DNA from: Pseudoxanthomonas sp. YR558
GTDB lineage: Bacteria > Pseudomonadota > Gammaproteobacteria > Xanthomonadales > Xanthomonadaceae
DNA length: 64,000 nt
NCBI RefSeq assembly: GCF_900116385.1
Contig: NZ_FPCI01000002.1
Location: 868,001-932,000, forward strand
Direction: 5' to 3'
The translations under genes and the position numbers were made by a program. This document shows, in pieces, positions 51,479 to 59,508 of this stretch. How positions within the stretch are numbered: the stretch's first letter is position 1; each line of letters starts with the position of its first letter. The notes under the pieces are model-generated. The model had not been told where the DNA came from. It searched no databases and saw only the letters and a program-made list of their open reading frames with translations.

Positions 51479-51835
51479 TCAGTCGCCGGGTTCGTAGATC
51501 GCGTACAACTTGCGTGCCGGCTCAAGGACTTCCCAGGTGCCGCTGAAGCCGGCGGGCACCACAAAGCTCTGGCCGGCTTCCCAGATGGTCTCCGCGCCAT
51601 CATCGCCGCGCAGTTTCAGTCGGCCCGCAAGCACATGGCAGAACTCGTGCTCGGTGTAGTGGACGCGCCACGCCCCAGCATCGGCTTCCCAGACGCCACA
51701 GTGGAAGCGCGCATCCGGGGATGAGAACGCATTGGCGACCGCTTGCGTCGGCTGTCCGGATAGCAGCCGGTCGGCCGGAACAGCTTCGCGCGGCACATCG
51801 TCCGGCGCATGGGGGACGGGCAGGATTCGCGGCAT
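51479..51835 (-). CDS. Cupin-domain protein
   Basis: 118 aa, one small cupin barrel (cupin_3, EutQ/ureidoglycine-aminohydrolase type): FHCGVWEADAGAWRVHYTEH, EFCHVLAGRLKLRG, GQSFVVPAGFSGTWEV. Only some of the usual metal-binding His are present. Substrate is unknown. AGGAGG lies 7 nt before the ATG. The AIM24 gene starts 64 nt away on the other strand, and pyrH is 56 nt downstream. Confidence 0.85.
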   Translation of the reverse strand: MPRILPVPHAPDDVPREAVPADRLLSGQPTQAVANAFSSPDARFHCGVWEADAGAWRVHYTEHEFCHVLAGRLKLRGDDGAETIWEAGQSFVVPAGFSGTWEVLEPARKLYAIYEPGD

Positions 51836-51899
51836 GGTGGGACCTCCTGGAGGGCGGCTTATGATGGAACTCCCATCAGGCGACCATCAAGGCATCGAC

Positions 51900-52595
51900 A
51901 TGAGCGTGCGCACGCTGCAGGAGTTCATCGCGTCTTCCAGGGAAAAGGATGCCAGTGCGGACGCTTTCGAGCTCGAGAGTCCGCATCTGCTCGAGGTGCG
52001 CCTGGACGGGTTGGTCTGGGCCAAGGCCGGGGCGATGGTGGCGCGCAAGGGTGCGGTCAAGTTCACCCGGCAGGGCATGCTGGAGCAGGGCCTCGGGAAC
52101 CTGCTGAAGAAAGCCGTCAGCGGCGAGGGTATGCAGCTGATGAAGATCGAGGGGCAGGGGCGTGTCTACCTGGCCGATGCCGGCAAGAAGATCACCCTGC
52201 TGCGCCTCGCGGGCGAATCGATCTTCGTCAACGGGAACGACGTCCTGGCCGTCGAGTCGGGCATCGAGAGCCGCATCACCATGATGCGCAAGGTTGCCGG
52301 CATGCTGTCCGGCGGCCTGTTCAACGTGCGCCTCAGCGGGCACGGCATCGTCGCGATCACTTCGCACTACGAACCGCTGACACTGCCGGTGAATGCGCAG
52401 ACCGGTCCGGTGTTTACCGACCCCAACGCCACCGTGGCGTTGTCGGGTGGCCTGACGCCCGAAATCGTCACCGACATCTCGCTGGGCACGCTGCTGGGAC
52501 GGGGGTCCGGGGAAAGTGTGCAGCTGAGGTTTGCGGGCGACGGCTGGGTGGTGGTGCAGCCCTACGAAGAAGTCGTGTACCAGCCGAAGCAATAA
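51900..52595 (+). CDS. AIM24 family protein
   Basis: 231 aa from ATG 51900 (MSVRTLQEFIASSREKDASA). AIM24 beta-rich fold: FELESPHLLEVRLDGLVWAK, AGAMVARKGAVKFTRQGMLE, GGLFNVRLSGHGIVAITSHY and WVVVQPYEEV. The bacterial family has no established function; the yeast namesake is mitochondrial. An alternative start at 51861 has GGAGGG 6 nt upstream and adds 13 residues. It is divergent from the cupin gene. Confidence 0.85.
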   Translation: MSVRTLQEFIASSREKDASADAFELESPHLLEVRLDGLVWAKAGAMVARKGAVKFTRQGMLEQGLGNLLKKAVSGEGMQLMKIEGQGRVYLADAGKKITLLRLAGESIFVNGNDVLAVESGIESRITMMRKVAGMLSGGLFNVRLSGHGIVAITSHYEPLTLPVNAQTGPVFTDPNATVALSGGLTPEIVTDISLGTLLGRGSGESVQLRFAGDGWVVVQPYEEVVYQPKQ

Positions 52596-53066
52596 GCGCC
52601 CGGCGTTTCTCTCTGTTCCGGGGTCGCCCGCCGGTGCATGGAGGGGCGGCTTCGATTGCGGTGGTGGAAATCACCTGCACAGCCGACGCCTAGCCCGCTG
52701 CCGCGCTGCCGAGGCTTCCAGGCGCGGGCGCGCGGCCACGTGCGTCAAAAGCAGCGTCCGGCAAGGCGCACCTCCGACCTACCTCGCGACCCGTAACGGC
52801 ATGCCGAAGCCGCGCTGGGGGACGGGTTCTGTTACCGCTATTACGTTCGGAGGCGACCGAAAAATACCCCTCAGGGGGGGCAAAACTACACGGCATTTTG
52901 TGATGGATTTGGCAATATTACTTGAGTGTTGCGTAACCTAATTCCAACATTTGATTAACCTGCTATTAAGGCCCGTGACTTGCATCGCACGATCAAGGTC
53001 ACGCTGGTCGGAGGGCGGGCCCGTCCGGACGCTCATGTGAATCAACCTGCAGCAGGGAGTCGCACA
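52596..53066 (+). promoter_or_regulatory. Regulatory region upstream of the TonB-dependent receptor
   Basis: 471 nt without a gene. The first 260 nt are GC-rich and featureless. From about 52858 the sequence turns AT-rich. CCCCTCAGGGG near 52868 can form a small hairpin. TATTAA at about 52962 is a likely -10 (leader about 90 nt), with no clear -35. The leader holds a minimal ATG-TGA start-stop at 53035-53040, out of frame with the receptor. AGGGAG at 53054-53059 is the ribosome site. Confidence 0.45.
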
Positions 53067-56000
53067 GTGTCCAAGCGTACGTTCAATCGAACACTCAAGC
53101 GCAGCGCCCTTACCGTGGCGCTCGGCGTCTGCTTCAACTCTTCGATTTATGCCCAGTCCAATACCTCCGGTGCGGTCTTCGGCCAGGCCACGGCGGGCGA
53201 GAAAGTCCTGGTACAGAACCCGGCCACCGGCTTCAGCCGTGAAATAGCGATCGGCGCCGACGGTACCTACCGTGTATCCGCGCTGTCGCCCGGCACTTAC
53301 CGCGTGACGCTTCAGCGCGCAGACGGCACCACGTCAACGCGCGAAGTCGCGGTCAACGTCGGTACCGGTACGGCTGTCAATTTCGCTGCGGAAAGTTCAG
53401 GGAGCGGTGCCACCACGCTCGGTACGGTCACGGTCACAGGCTCCCAACTGGTCAACCCGATCGACGTGTCGTCGGTCGAATCCACCACCATCCTGACCTC
53501 CGAGCAGCTCGCTCGGATTCCCGTGCCGCGCGATACCACCTCGGTGGCGCTGCTGGCGCCGGGTACCGTGCGCGGCGATGGTGCCTTCGGCAACCTCGCG
53601 TCGTTCGGCGGCTCGTCCGTTGCCGAGAACCAGTACTACATCAACGGCTTCAACATCACCAACTCGTTCCGGAGCCTCAACTTCTCCAAGGTCCCGTTCG
53701 AGGCGATCGCCGAGCAGCAGATCAAGACCGGCGGCTACGGCGCGGAATTCGGGCGGTCGCTCGGTGGCGTGGTCAACCAGATCACCAAGCGCGGCACCAA
53801 CGAGTTCAAGGCGGGCGCCAACGTGTTCTGGTCGCCGAAATCGCTGCGTTCGGACGTGGACGACTACAAGTTCTCCAATCCGCTGGTGCCGGGCGATTAC
53901 GGTAACGTGGCCGAAAACAACAGCAAGGATTCGCAGGATGAACTGATCGGCGCGGTGTGGGCAGGTGGTGCGCTGGTGAAGGACACCCTTTTCGCGTACG
54001 GCCTGTTGTCCTATGGCAAGACCGACACCGATGCCTGGGGCAACATGGATGCGGTCACCAATCGCAACGGTTCCATCAAGAACCCGACCTGGCTGGCCAA
54101 GTTCGACTGGAACATCAACGACAGCAACAAGCTGGAGTTGACCGCGTTCTCCGACAAGCAAGAAAGCGAGACCCGGGTTTACAACAACACCCCGGGTGAA
54201 GTGGATCGCACCACCTACGTCGGCACGGTGTTCGACGAACAGGGTGGCAACAACTACGTCCTGAAATACACGGGCTACCTCACCGACACTTTCACCCTAA
54301 CCGCGCTTTACGGTCATGGCGAGTTTAAGCGCAGCCAGTACTTGAAAAATCCCGACGGCTCGAGGGTCAGCTACAACGGCGATATCACCACGGCGTACAC
54401 GACGGATATCAACGGGACCACCACCCTGGGCGGCTGCCCGGCCATCATCGACGTGCGTCCTGGCTATCGCAAGGAGATCACGGGCGCCTACGGCAGCCTG
54501 TGCCATCTCACCGACGGTGCGCTGCTGCAGGCGTCGAACAACAAGGACACCCGCGACCAGTACCGCATCGACGCCGAGTGGATCCTCGGGCCGCACCAGC
54601 TGCGCTTTGGCGTGGACGTGGACAACTACGAATCGGTGGCCGGCGAAGCCAACGTGGGCGGCTGGCTGTGGCGCTACTCGACCAACAACGGCCTTGATGG
54701 TCGCCCGAACACCGGCGATGAGTTCGATGTGGTCCGCCGCCAGACCACGGCTCGCGGCACGACCATCGAAGTCAAACAGCGCGCCTACTACCTCGAGGAT
54801 ACGTGGAAGATCACCGATAACTTCCTGGCGTATCTCGGCGCCCGCTGGGATACGTTTGAGAACCTGGGTTCCGATGGCCGCGCCTTCGTCAAAATCGACA
54901 ACCAGTTCGGTCCTCGCCTGGGCTTCTCCTGGGATGTGAAGGGCGACTCGTCGCTGAAGATCTACGGCAACGCCGGTCGGTACGCGCTGCCGCTGACGCC
55001 GAGCGTGGCCGTGCGCGGCTCCAGCGCTTCGATCTACCAGCGCTCCAACAACAACCGTTTCTCGGGCGTGGACCCGGTGACCGGGGCGCCGATCCTTATC
55101 AATCCGCTGAATCCGCTGAATCTGATCAACGGCGAAGACGGCCAGGCGCACGATCCGAACACGATCGCCAGCAAGAACCTTGATCCGATGTACCAGGACG
55201 AGTTCATTCTCGGCTTCCAGACCACGCTGACCGACCACCTCAATGTCGGTGCGCGCGGCATCTACCGCAAGCTGAAAGCGGCCATCGACGACAACTGCGA
55301 TTACACCGCCATCACCGACCTGGCCGATGCCGACGGCCTCGACTACACGGTTCCGAACCCAGGCTTCCCGTATTGCCGTCTGTTCAACCCGGGCGAGGAT
55401 GCGGTGCTGGTCACCGACCTCAACGGCGACGGCGTCTACACCACCTACACCGTGGAAGGCGATCGCCTTAGCCCGCCAGCGAAGCGTTCTTACAAAGCGC
55501 TGGAACTGTTCCTGGACGGCAGCTGGGACAAGTTCTTCTTCCAGGCCTCGTACACGCTGGGATACAACAAGGGCAACACCGAGGGTGGTGTGAAGTCCGA
55601 CATCGGCCAGGGCGACACCAATACCACGCAGGATTTCGACTATCGCGAACTGACCGTCGATACCTACGGCTACCTGCCCAACGATCGCCGGCATGCGCTG
55701 AAGGTGTTCGGCAACTACGACTTCACTGACGAATGGTCGCTGGGTGCGAACCTGATCGTCCAGACAGGACGTCCGATCAACTGCCTCGGTGTACTGGATA
55801 CCAATCCGGCCGAGCCCGCCGGCCCCGTTAGCAACTATGCTCCGCATCCCTACGGGTCTGGCTTCATGCGATGCAGCAACTCGGAGGATGGTGCACAGTT
55901 CGACTCGACCGTGAGCGCCGTGCCACGAGGTACGGCAGGGCGTCTGCCGACGACCACGAGCCTGGACTTGAACGTCGCCTTCCGGCCCTCGTTCGCACAG

Positions 56001-56171
56001 GGCCTGCAGTTCAAGGTGGACGTGTTCAACGTGTTCAATTCGCAGAAGGTCACGGCCGTGAGCGAAGTGGCGGAGGATTCGGCGACGGGTAACCCCCTGA
56101 GCACCTACCTGCTGCCGCGTTCCTATCAGGCGCCGCGCTCGGTCCGCTTCATGGTCCAGTATGATTTCTGA
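53067..56171 (+). CDS. Oar-like TonB-dependent receptor
   Basis: 1034 aa from GTG 53067 (MSKRTFNRTLKRSALTVALG as initiated), with AGGGAG 7 nt upstream. Signal peptide 1-29, a carboxypeptidase-regulatory-like domain (about 32-110), a TonB box-like TLGTVTVTGS, a plug (about 120-230, YYINGFNITNSFRSLNFSKV and GAEFGRSLGGVVNQITKRG) and a 22-strand barrel ending in the BAM signal with terminal Phe (FMVQYDF). This is the Oar type, whose ligands are mostly unknown; large peptides and proteases are known cargo in Myxococcus. It depends on TonB, perhaps the orphan at 16.5 kb. A terminator separates it from the sulfotransferases. Confidence 0.93.
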   Translation: MSKRTFNRTLKRSALTVALGVCFNSSIYAQSNTSGAVFGQATAGEKVLVQNPATGFSREIAIGADGTYRVSALSPGTYRVTLQRADGTTSTREVAVNVGTGTAVNFAAESSGSGATTLGTVTVTGSQLVNPIDVSSVESTTILTSEQLARIPVPRDTTSVALLAPGTVRGDGAFGNLASFGGSSVAENQYYINGFNITNSFRSLNFSKVPFEAIAEQQIKTGGYGAEFGRSLGGVVNQITKRGTNEFKAGANVFWSPKSLRSDVDDYKFSNPLVPGDYGNVAENNSKDSQDELIGAVWAGGALVKDTLFAYGLLSYGKTDTDAWGNMDAVTNRNGSIKNPTWLAKFDWNINDSNKLELTAFSDKQESETRVYNNTPGEVDRTTYVGTVFDEQGGNNYVLKYTGYLTDTFTLTALYGHGEFKRSQYLKNPDGSRVSYNGDITTAYTTDINGTTTLGGCPAIIDVRPGYRKEITGAYGSLCHLTDGALLQASNNKDTRDQYRIDAEWILGPHQLRFGVDVDNYESVAGEANVGGWLWRYSTNNGLDGRPNTGDEFDVVRRQTTARGTTIEVKQRAYYLEDTWKITDNFLAYLGARWDTFENLGSDGRAFVKIDNQFGPRLGFSWDVKGDSSLKIYGNAGRYALPLTPSVAVRGSSASIYQRSNNNRFSGVDPVTGAPILINPLNPLNLINGEDGQAHDPNTIASKNLDPMYQDEFILGFQTTLTDHLNVGARGIYRKLKAAIDDNCDYTAITDLADADGLDYTVPNPGFPYCRLFNPGEDAVLVTDLNGDGVYTTYTVEGDRLSPPAKRSYKALELFLDGSWDKFFFQASYTLGYNKGNTEGGVKSDIGQGDTNTTQDFDYRELTVDTYGYLPNDRRHALKVFGNYDFTDEWSLGANLIVQTGRPINCLGVLDTNPAEPAGPVSNYAPHPYGSGFMRCSNSEDGAQFDSTVSAVPRGTAGRLPTTTSLDLNVAFRPSFAQGLQFKVDVFNVFNSQKVTAVSEVAEDSATGNPLSTYLLPRSYQAPRSVRFMVQYDF

Positions 56172-56217
56172 CAAGGCGTTCCTTCCGCAAAAAGATGGTT
56201 AGCGATTGCTCTCTTCT

Positions 56218-56244
56218 TGGCCGCCTTCGGGCGGCCATTTTCTT
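56218..56244 (+). terminator. Rho-independent terminator after the TonB receptor
   Basis: Perfect 8-bp stem (56218-56225 with 56230-56237), UUCG tetraloop, followed by TTTTCTT. It is the strongest terminator in the region and isolates the receptor from the sulfotransferase genes. Confidence 0.9.
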
Positions 56245-56310
56245 GTGCGTAGATGGGTGCGATGACGTCCGGACGGATATGCTTGGCCAAACCCCACCCC
56301 GATTGCGACC

Positions 56311-57897
56311 ATGAACGAAGTGCTGCAGCGCCACTGGAATGAGGCGAGCCGCCATGAAGCAGCAGCGGATCAGGCGGCGGCCCGCGCGTGCTATGAGGCG
56401 ATGCTGGCGATCGAGCCCAAGCTGGTAGCACCACACCTGCGACTCTCACGGCTTGCGCAGATCGCGGATCGTTACGTCGACGCTCGCCGCCATGCGCTGC
56501 AGGCCGCGGTGATCTGCGCTGAAACGCAGGACGCAAGAAGCGTGGGCTTCGTAAGCCTGCGATTGTTGGCGTTTGCCGAGGATGGGGAGATCGTTCGCCT
56601 CATCCGATCCATGGACTGGTCCAATCGTGACGTCCTGCAGCAGGCGGCAGTGCTCGCGCAGCATCTTTGGTTGGTCAATCAGCACGACTTGGCGCTTGAG
56701 TTCCTGACGCATGTCGGGGCACGCGTCAAACCCAATGCGCTCCTGTGCTACACGCGCGCCAACGTACTCAGGTCGTTGGGCAAGCTGGACGAGGCTGCCG
56801 AGCATTACGAGTACGCCTTGCGGCTCAGTCCGAACGACGCTTACGTCCATCGAACGCTGGCGTACCACCAAACCTCCAAACCCGCGGGCATCCGCGTGCC
56901 GAGGGTCGTCGCGGCGCGCCCGCAGCATGCCGACGGCTCTCCCGAGAGCGCCCAACTGCTGTACGCCTTGTTCAAGGAGCTCGATGCGGCGGATCAGACG
57001 GCCGGCGCGTGGGACGCGCTGAAGGAAGGCGCGGCCATGGTTCGTCGTACGCTGCGGCATGACCGGGATGAGGAGGCGCGGGGCTTCGAAAGGCTGCTGC
57101 GTCAGGATCCATGGGCGGCGTTGCCGCCGTCGGCGACTGAGTCGGAAGGCGCCATCCCGATCTTCATCGTTGGCTTGCCGCGGACGGGCACGACGTTGCT
57201 GGATCGGGTGCTCGACAATCATCCCGAGGTGGTGTCGCTGGGCGAACGCAACGACCTGGATGCTGCCGTCAGCGAAGTCTCCGACCATTTCTTCAAGGGT
57301 GGCCTGAAAGAGTTGCGGTGGGACAAGGTGCAGGCGGCCGATCCGGCCCAGATCGGCGCGCGCTATCTGGAACGCTTGGCGCCGATGGTCGCGGGGCGCC
57401 GCTATTTCATCGACAAGAATCCACAGAATTTCTTCAATGTCGGGTTGATATTGCGGGCGCTTCCGCAGGCGCGCATCCTCTGCGTCCGGCGCGACCCCAT
57501 GGATGCATGCTTCTCGAACCTGAAGGAATTGTTCGAGGGCGGCGCCTACCCGTACAGCTACGCTCTTGAGGATCTGGCCGCCCATCATCGGGGATTCGAA
57601 AAATTGATGGCGCACTGGAAGCAACGCGCACCCGGAGCGGTACACATCCTGGATTACGAAGCCATGGTGCAGACCGGAGATGATGCGCTGCGCGATGTGC
57701 TCGCGTTCTGTGGGCTGTCGCCCGTCGACGGAATGCTCGACATCACCGCGAATGCGTCGCCGGTGTCGACGGCGAGCAGTTCACAGGTTCGGTCGCCCAT
57801 ACACGGTCGCGGCATCGGCGCATGGAAACGTTATGCGCCGCAGTTGGAGCCTCTGCGGCTGATGTTGGAAGCGCAAAGGATCGAGAATGCAGGTTGA
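56311..57897 (+). CDS. TPR-containing sulfotransferase, first of a tandem pair
   Basis: 528 aa. TPRs fill the N-terminal half (RACYEAMLAIEPKLVAPHLR, GKLDEAAEHYEYALRLSPND). The C-terminal half is a Sulfotransfer_3 domain: the PAPS 5'-phosphosulfate loop GLPRTGTTLLDRVL (Pro290) and the 3'-phosphate motif RRDPMDACFSNLKELF (about 390-405). It transfers sulfate from PAPS; the acceptor is unknown, and TPRs suggest a protein or peptide. There is no signal peptide, so it is cytoplasmic. No Shine-Dalgarno precedes the ATG. It overlaps the second copy by 11 nt. Confidence 0.9.
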   Translation: MNEVLQRHWNEASRHEAAADQAAARACYEAMLAIEPKLVAPHLRLSRLAQIADRYVDARRHALQAAVICAETQDARSVGFVSLRLLAFAEDGEIVRLIRSMDWSNRDVLQQAAVLAQHLWLVNQHDLALEFLTHVGARVKPNALLCYTRANVLRSLGKLDEAAEHYEYALRLSPNDAYVHRTLAYHQTSKPAGIRVPRVVAARPQHADGSPESAQLLYALFKELDAADQTAGAWDALKEGAAMVRRTLRHDRDEEARGFERLLRQDPWAALPPSATESEGAIPIFIVGLPRTGTTLLDRVLDNHPEVVSLGERNDLDAAVSEVSDHFFKGGLKELRWDKVQAADPAQIGARYLERLAPMVAGRRYFIDKNPQNFFNVGLILRALPQARILCVRRDPMDACFSNLKELFEGGAYPYSYALEDLAAHHRGFEKLMAHWKQRAPGAVHILDYEAMVQTGDDALRDVLAFCGLSPVDGMLDITANASPVSTASSSQVRSPIHGRGIGAWKRYAPQLEPLRLMLEAQRIENAG

Positions 57898-59458
57898 GTC
57901 GACATCCAGTCGCGTGGCCGCGCTGACGGCGCGGGCGCAGGCCCATGCCGTTGCCAAGGACTTCAGGCAGGCGATCGAGTGCTACCTGCGGGCGCGGGAG
58001 CTTTCCCCCGGCGATCCGGACATTCTGTTGCAGTTGTCCTACATCGAGTCGCTTTCAGGGAATTATCGGGCTGCGCATGGCTATGTACTGCAGGCCAGCA
58101 AGCTTCATGCGGAGCGCGCCGATGTTCTGAAGGAATTACTGGCGCGATTGCGCACCTTCAATGAAATCCCGGCGATGCTGGCATGCATCGAACGCATGTC
58201 GCCCATCTCCCGTATCCCGATCCCCTCGCTGATTACCATCGCTGCGCAGCTGACCTACGCAGGGTTGCCGCAGCGGGCGATCGTCTTCCTCGACGAAGCG
58301 CGGCGAGGGGATCCCGACTACCCTCCGACGCTCTTGTCACGGGCCCACGTGTTGATGTTCCTGGGGCGCTTCGCCGAAGCCGCGGATGACATCGCGCGGA
58401 CGATCGCACGCGCGCCGCGGATCGCGCAGGCGTACTGGCTGCGATCGCAGGTCCGGAAACAGGCCGGTAGCGAGGATCATCTCGCGCAGATCGAGGCGCA
58501 ACTCCGGGCACCCCAGCGCACCGCGCAGGATCGTGCATTGCTGGCTTTCGCGCTGCACAAGGAGTTGGACGATCTTGGCCGGCACGACGAGGCATGGAAC
58601 GCCCTTCGGGAAGGCTGTGCCAGCAAGCGCTCGTCGCTGCGCTACGACGCGGCGCGGTCGCGGGAGGTGTTCGAGCGGTTGCTGCGGTTCGAGCCCGGTA
58701 TTTTCCCGGTTGAAGAGTCGTCGCAGGTCCATGCCACGCCCGTCTTCATCGTGGGCATGCATCGTTCCGGCACCACGTTGCTCGAGCAGCTGCTCGACGG
58801 GCATTCCGAGGTACGAGGTCTGGGTGAGCTCTACGATTTCACCAGCGCGATGCGCCATGCCACCGATCATCATTGCGCCGGCGTGATCGATCCGGATATT
58901 GTCGAACGCGCAGCGGCCGTCGACCTGTCCTCAGTGGGGAGGCGCTATCTGGAGGGCATCGCGTGGCGGCTGTCGGGCGAACGCTACTTCACCGACAAGC
59001 TGCCCTCGAACTTCCTCAACGCGGGATTCATCTGCGAAGCCTTGCCGCAGGCAAAGATCCTGCACATGGTCCGCGATCCCATGGAAACCTGCTTCTCGAA
59101 CCTGCGGGAACTGTTCTCCGACGCAAACCCCTACAGCTACGACCAGCTCGAGCTTGCCGACTTCTACCTGCACTACCGCGAGCTGATGGCCCACTGGCAT
59201 GTACGTTATCCAGGAAGGATCTTGGACGTGGACTACGCGGAGCTCACGCGCGACCCCGAGCAGGTGGTCCGGCGGGTCTGCGATTTCATCGGCGTTGCGT
59301 TCGAGCCCGGAATGCTGGGCATGCAGTCGCGGACGCGCGGCATCGTCACGGCCAGCGCCGTGCAGGTGCGCGATCGCATCCAGGTGCAGGAGACCCCGAA
59401 ATGGCGCGCTTACGAACGGCACCTCATGCCGTTGCGGGAACGGCTCGGCAGGGGGTGA
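57887..59458 (+). CDS. TPR-containing sulfotransferase, second of a tandem pair
   Basis: 523 aa paralogue of the upstream gene. TPR-like N-terminal half (KDFRQAIECYLRARELSPGD), then the PAPS loop GMHRSGTTLLEQLL (His292) and 3'-phosphate motif VRDPMETCFSNLRELF. The stretch after this (NPYSYDQLELADFYLHYREL, MAHW) is shared with the first copy. The two loops differ (LPRTGTT against MHRSGTT), so the enzymes have likely split in acceptor choice. Co-translation by overlap suggests a complex or sequential action. It converges with the HDOD-GGDEF gene. Confidence 0.9.
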   Translation: MQVESTSSRVAALTARAQAHAVAKDFRQAIECYLRARELSPGDPDILLQLSYIESLSGNYRAAHGYVLQASKLHAERADVLKELLARLRTFNEIPAMLACIERMSPISRIPIPSLITIAAQLTYAGLPQRAIVFLDEARRGDPDYPPTLLSRAHVLMFLGRFAEAADDIARTIARAPRIAQAYWLRSQVRKQAGSEDHLAQIEAQLRAPQRTAQDRALLAFALHKELDDLGRHDEAWNALREGCASKRSSLRYDAARSREVFERLLRFEPGIFPVEESSQVHATPVFIVGMHRSGTTLLEQLLDGHSEVRGLGELYDFTSAMRHATDHHCAGVIDPDIVERAAAVDLSSVGRRYLEGIAWRLSGERYFTDKLPSNFLNAGFICEALPQAKILHMVRDPMETCFSNLRELFSDANPYSYDQLELADFYLHYRELMAHWHVRYPGRILDVDYAELTRDPEQVVRRVCDFIGVAFEPGMLGMQSRTRGIVTASAVQVRDRIQVQETPKWRAYERHLMPLRERLGRG

Positions 59459-59508
59459 GCGATCGTCGGATCGCCTGAAGCGTGGTCGGGTGGCCCGATG
59501 CAGGCGCC

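Noticed and set aside
59459-59474. Hairpin GCGATC-GTCG-GATCGC after the second sulfotransferase
   Set aside because: Six-bp stem without a U run; too weak to call.
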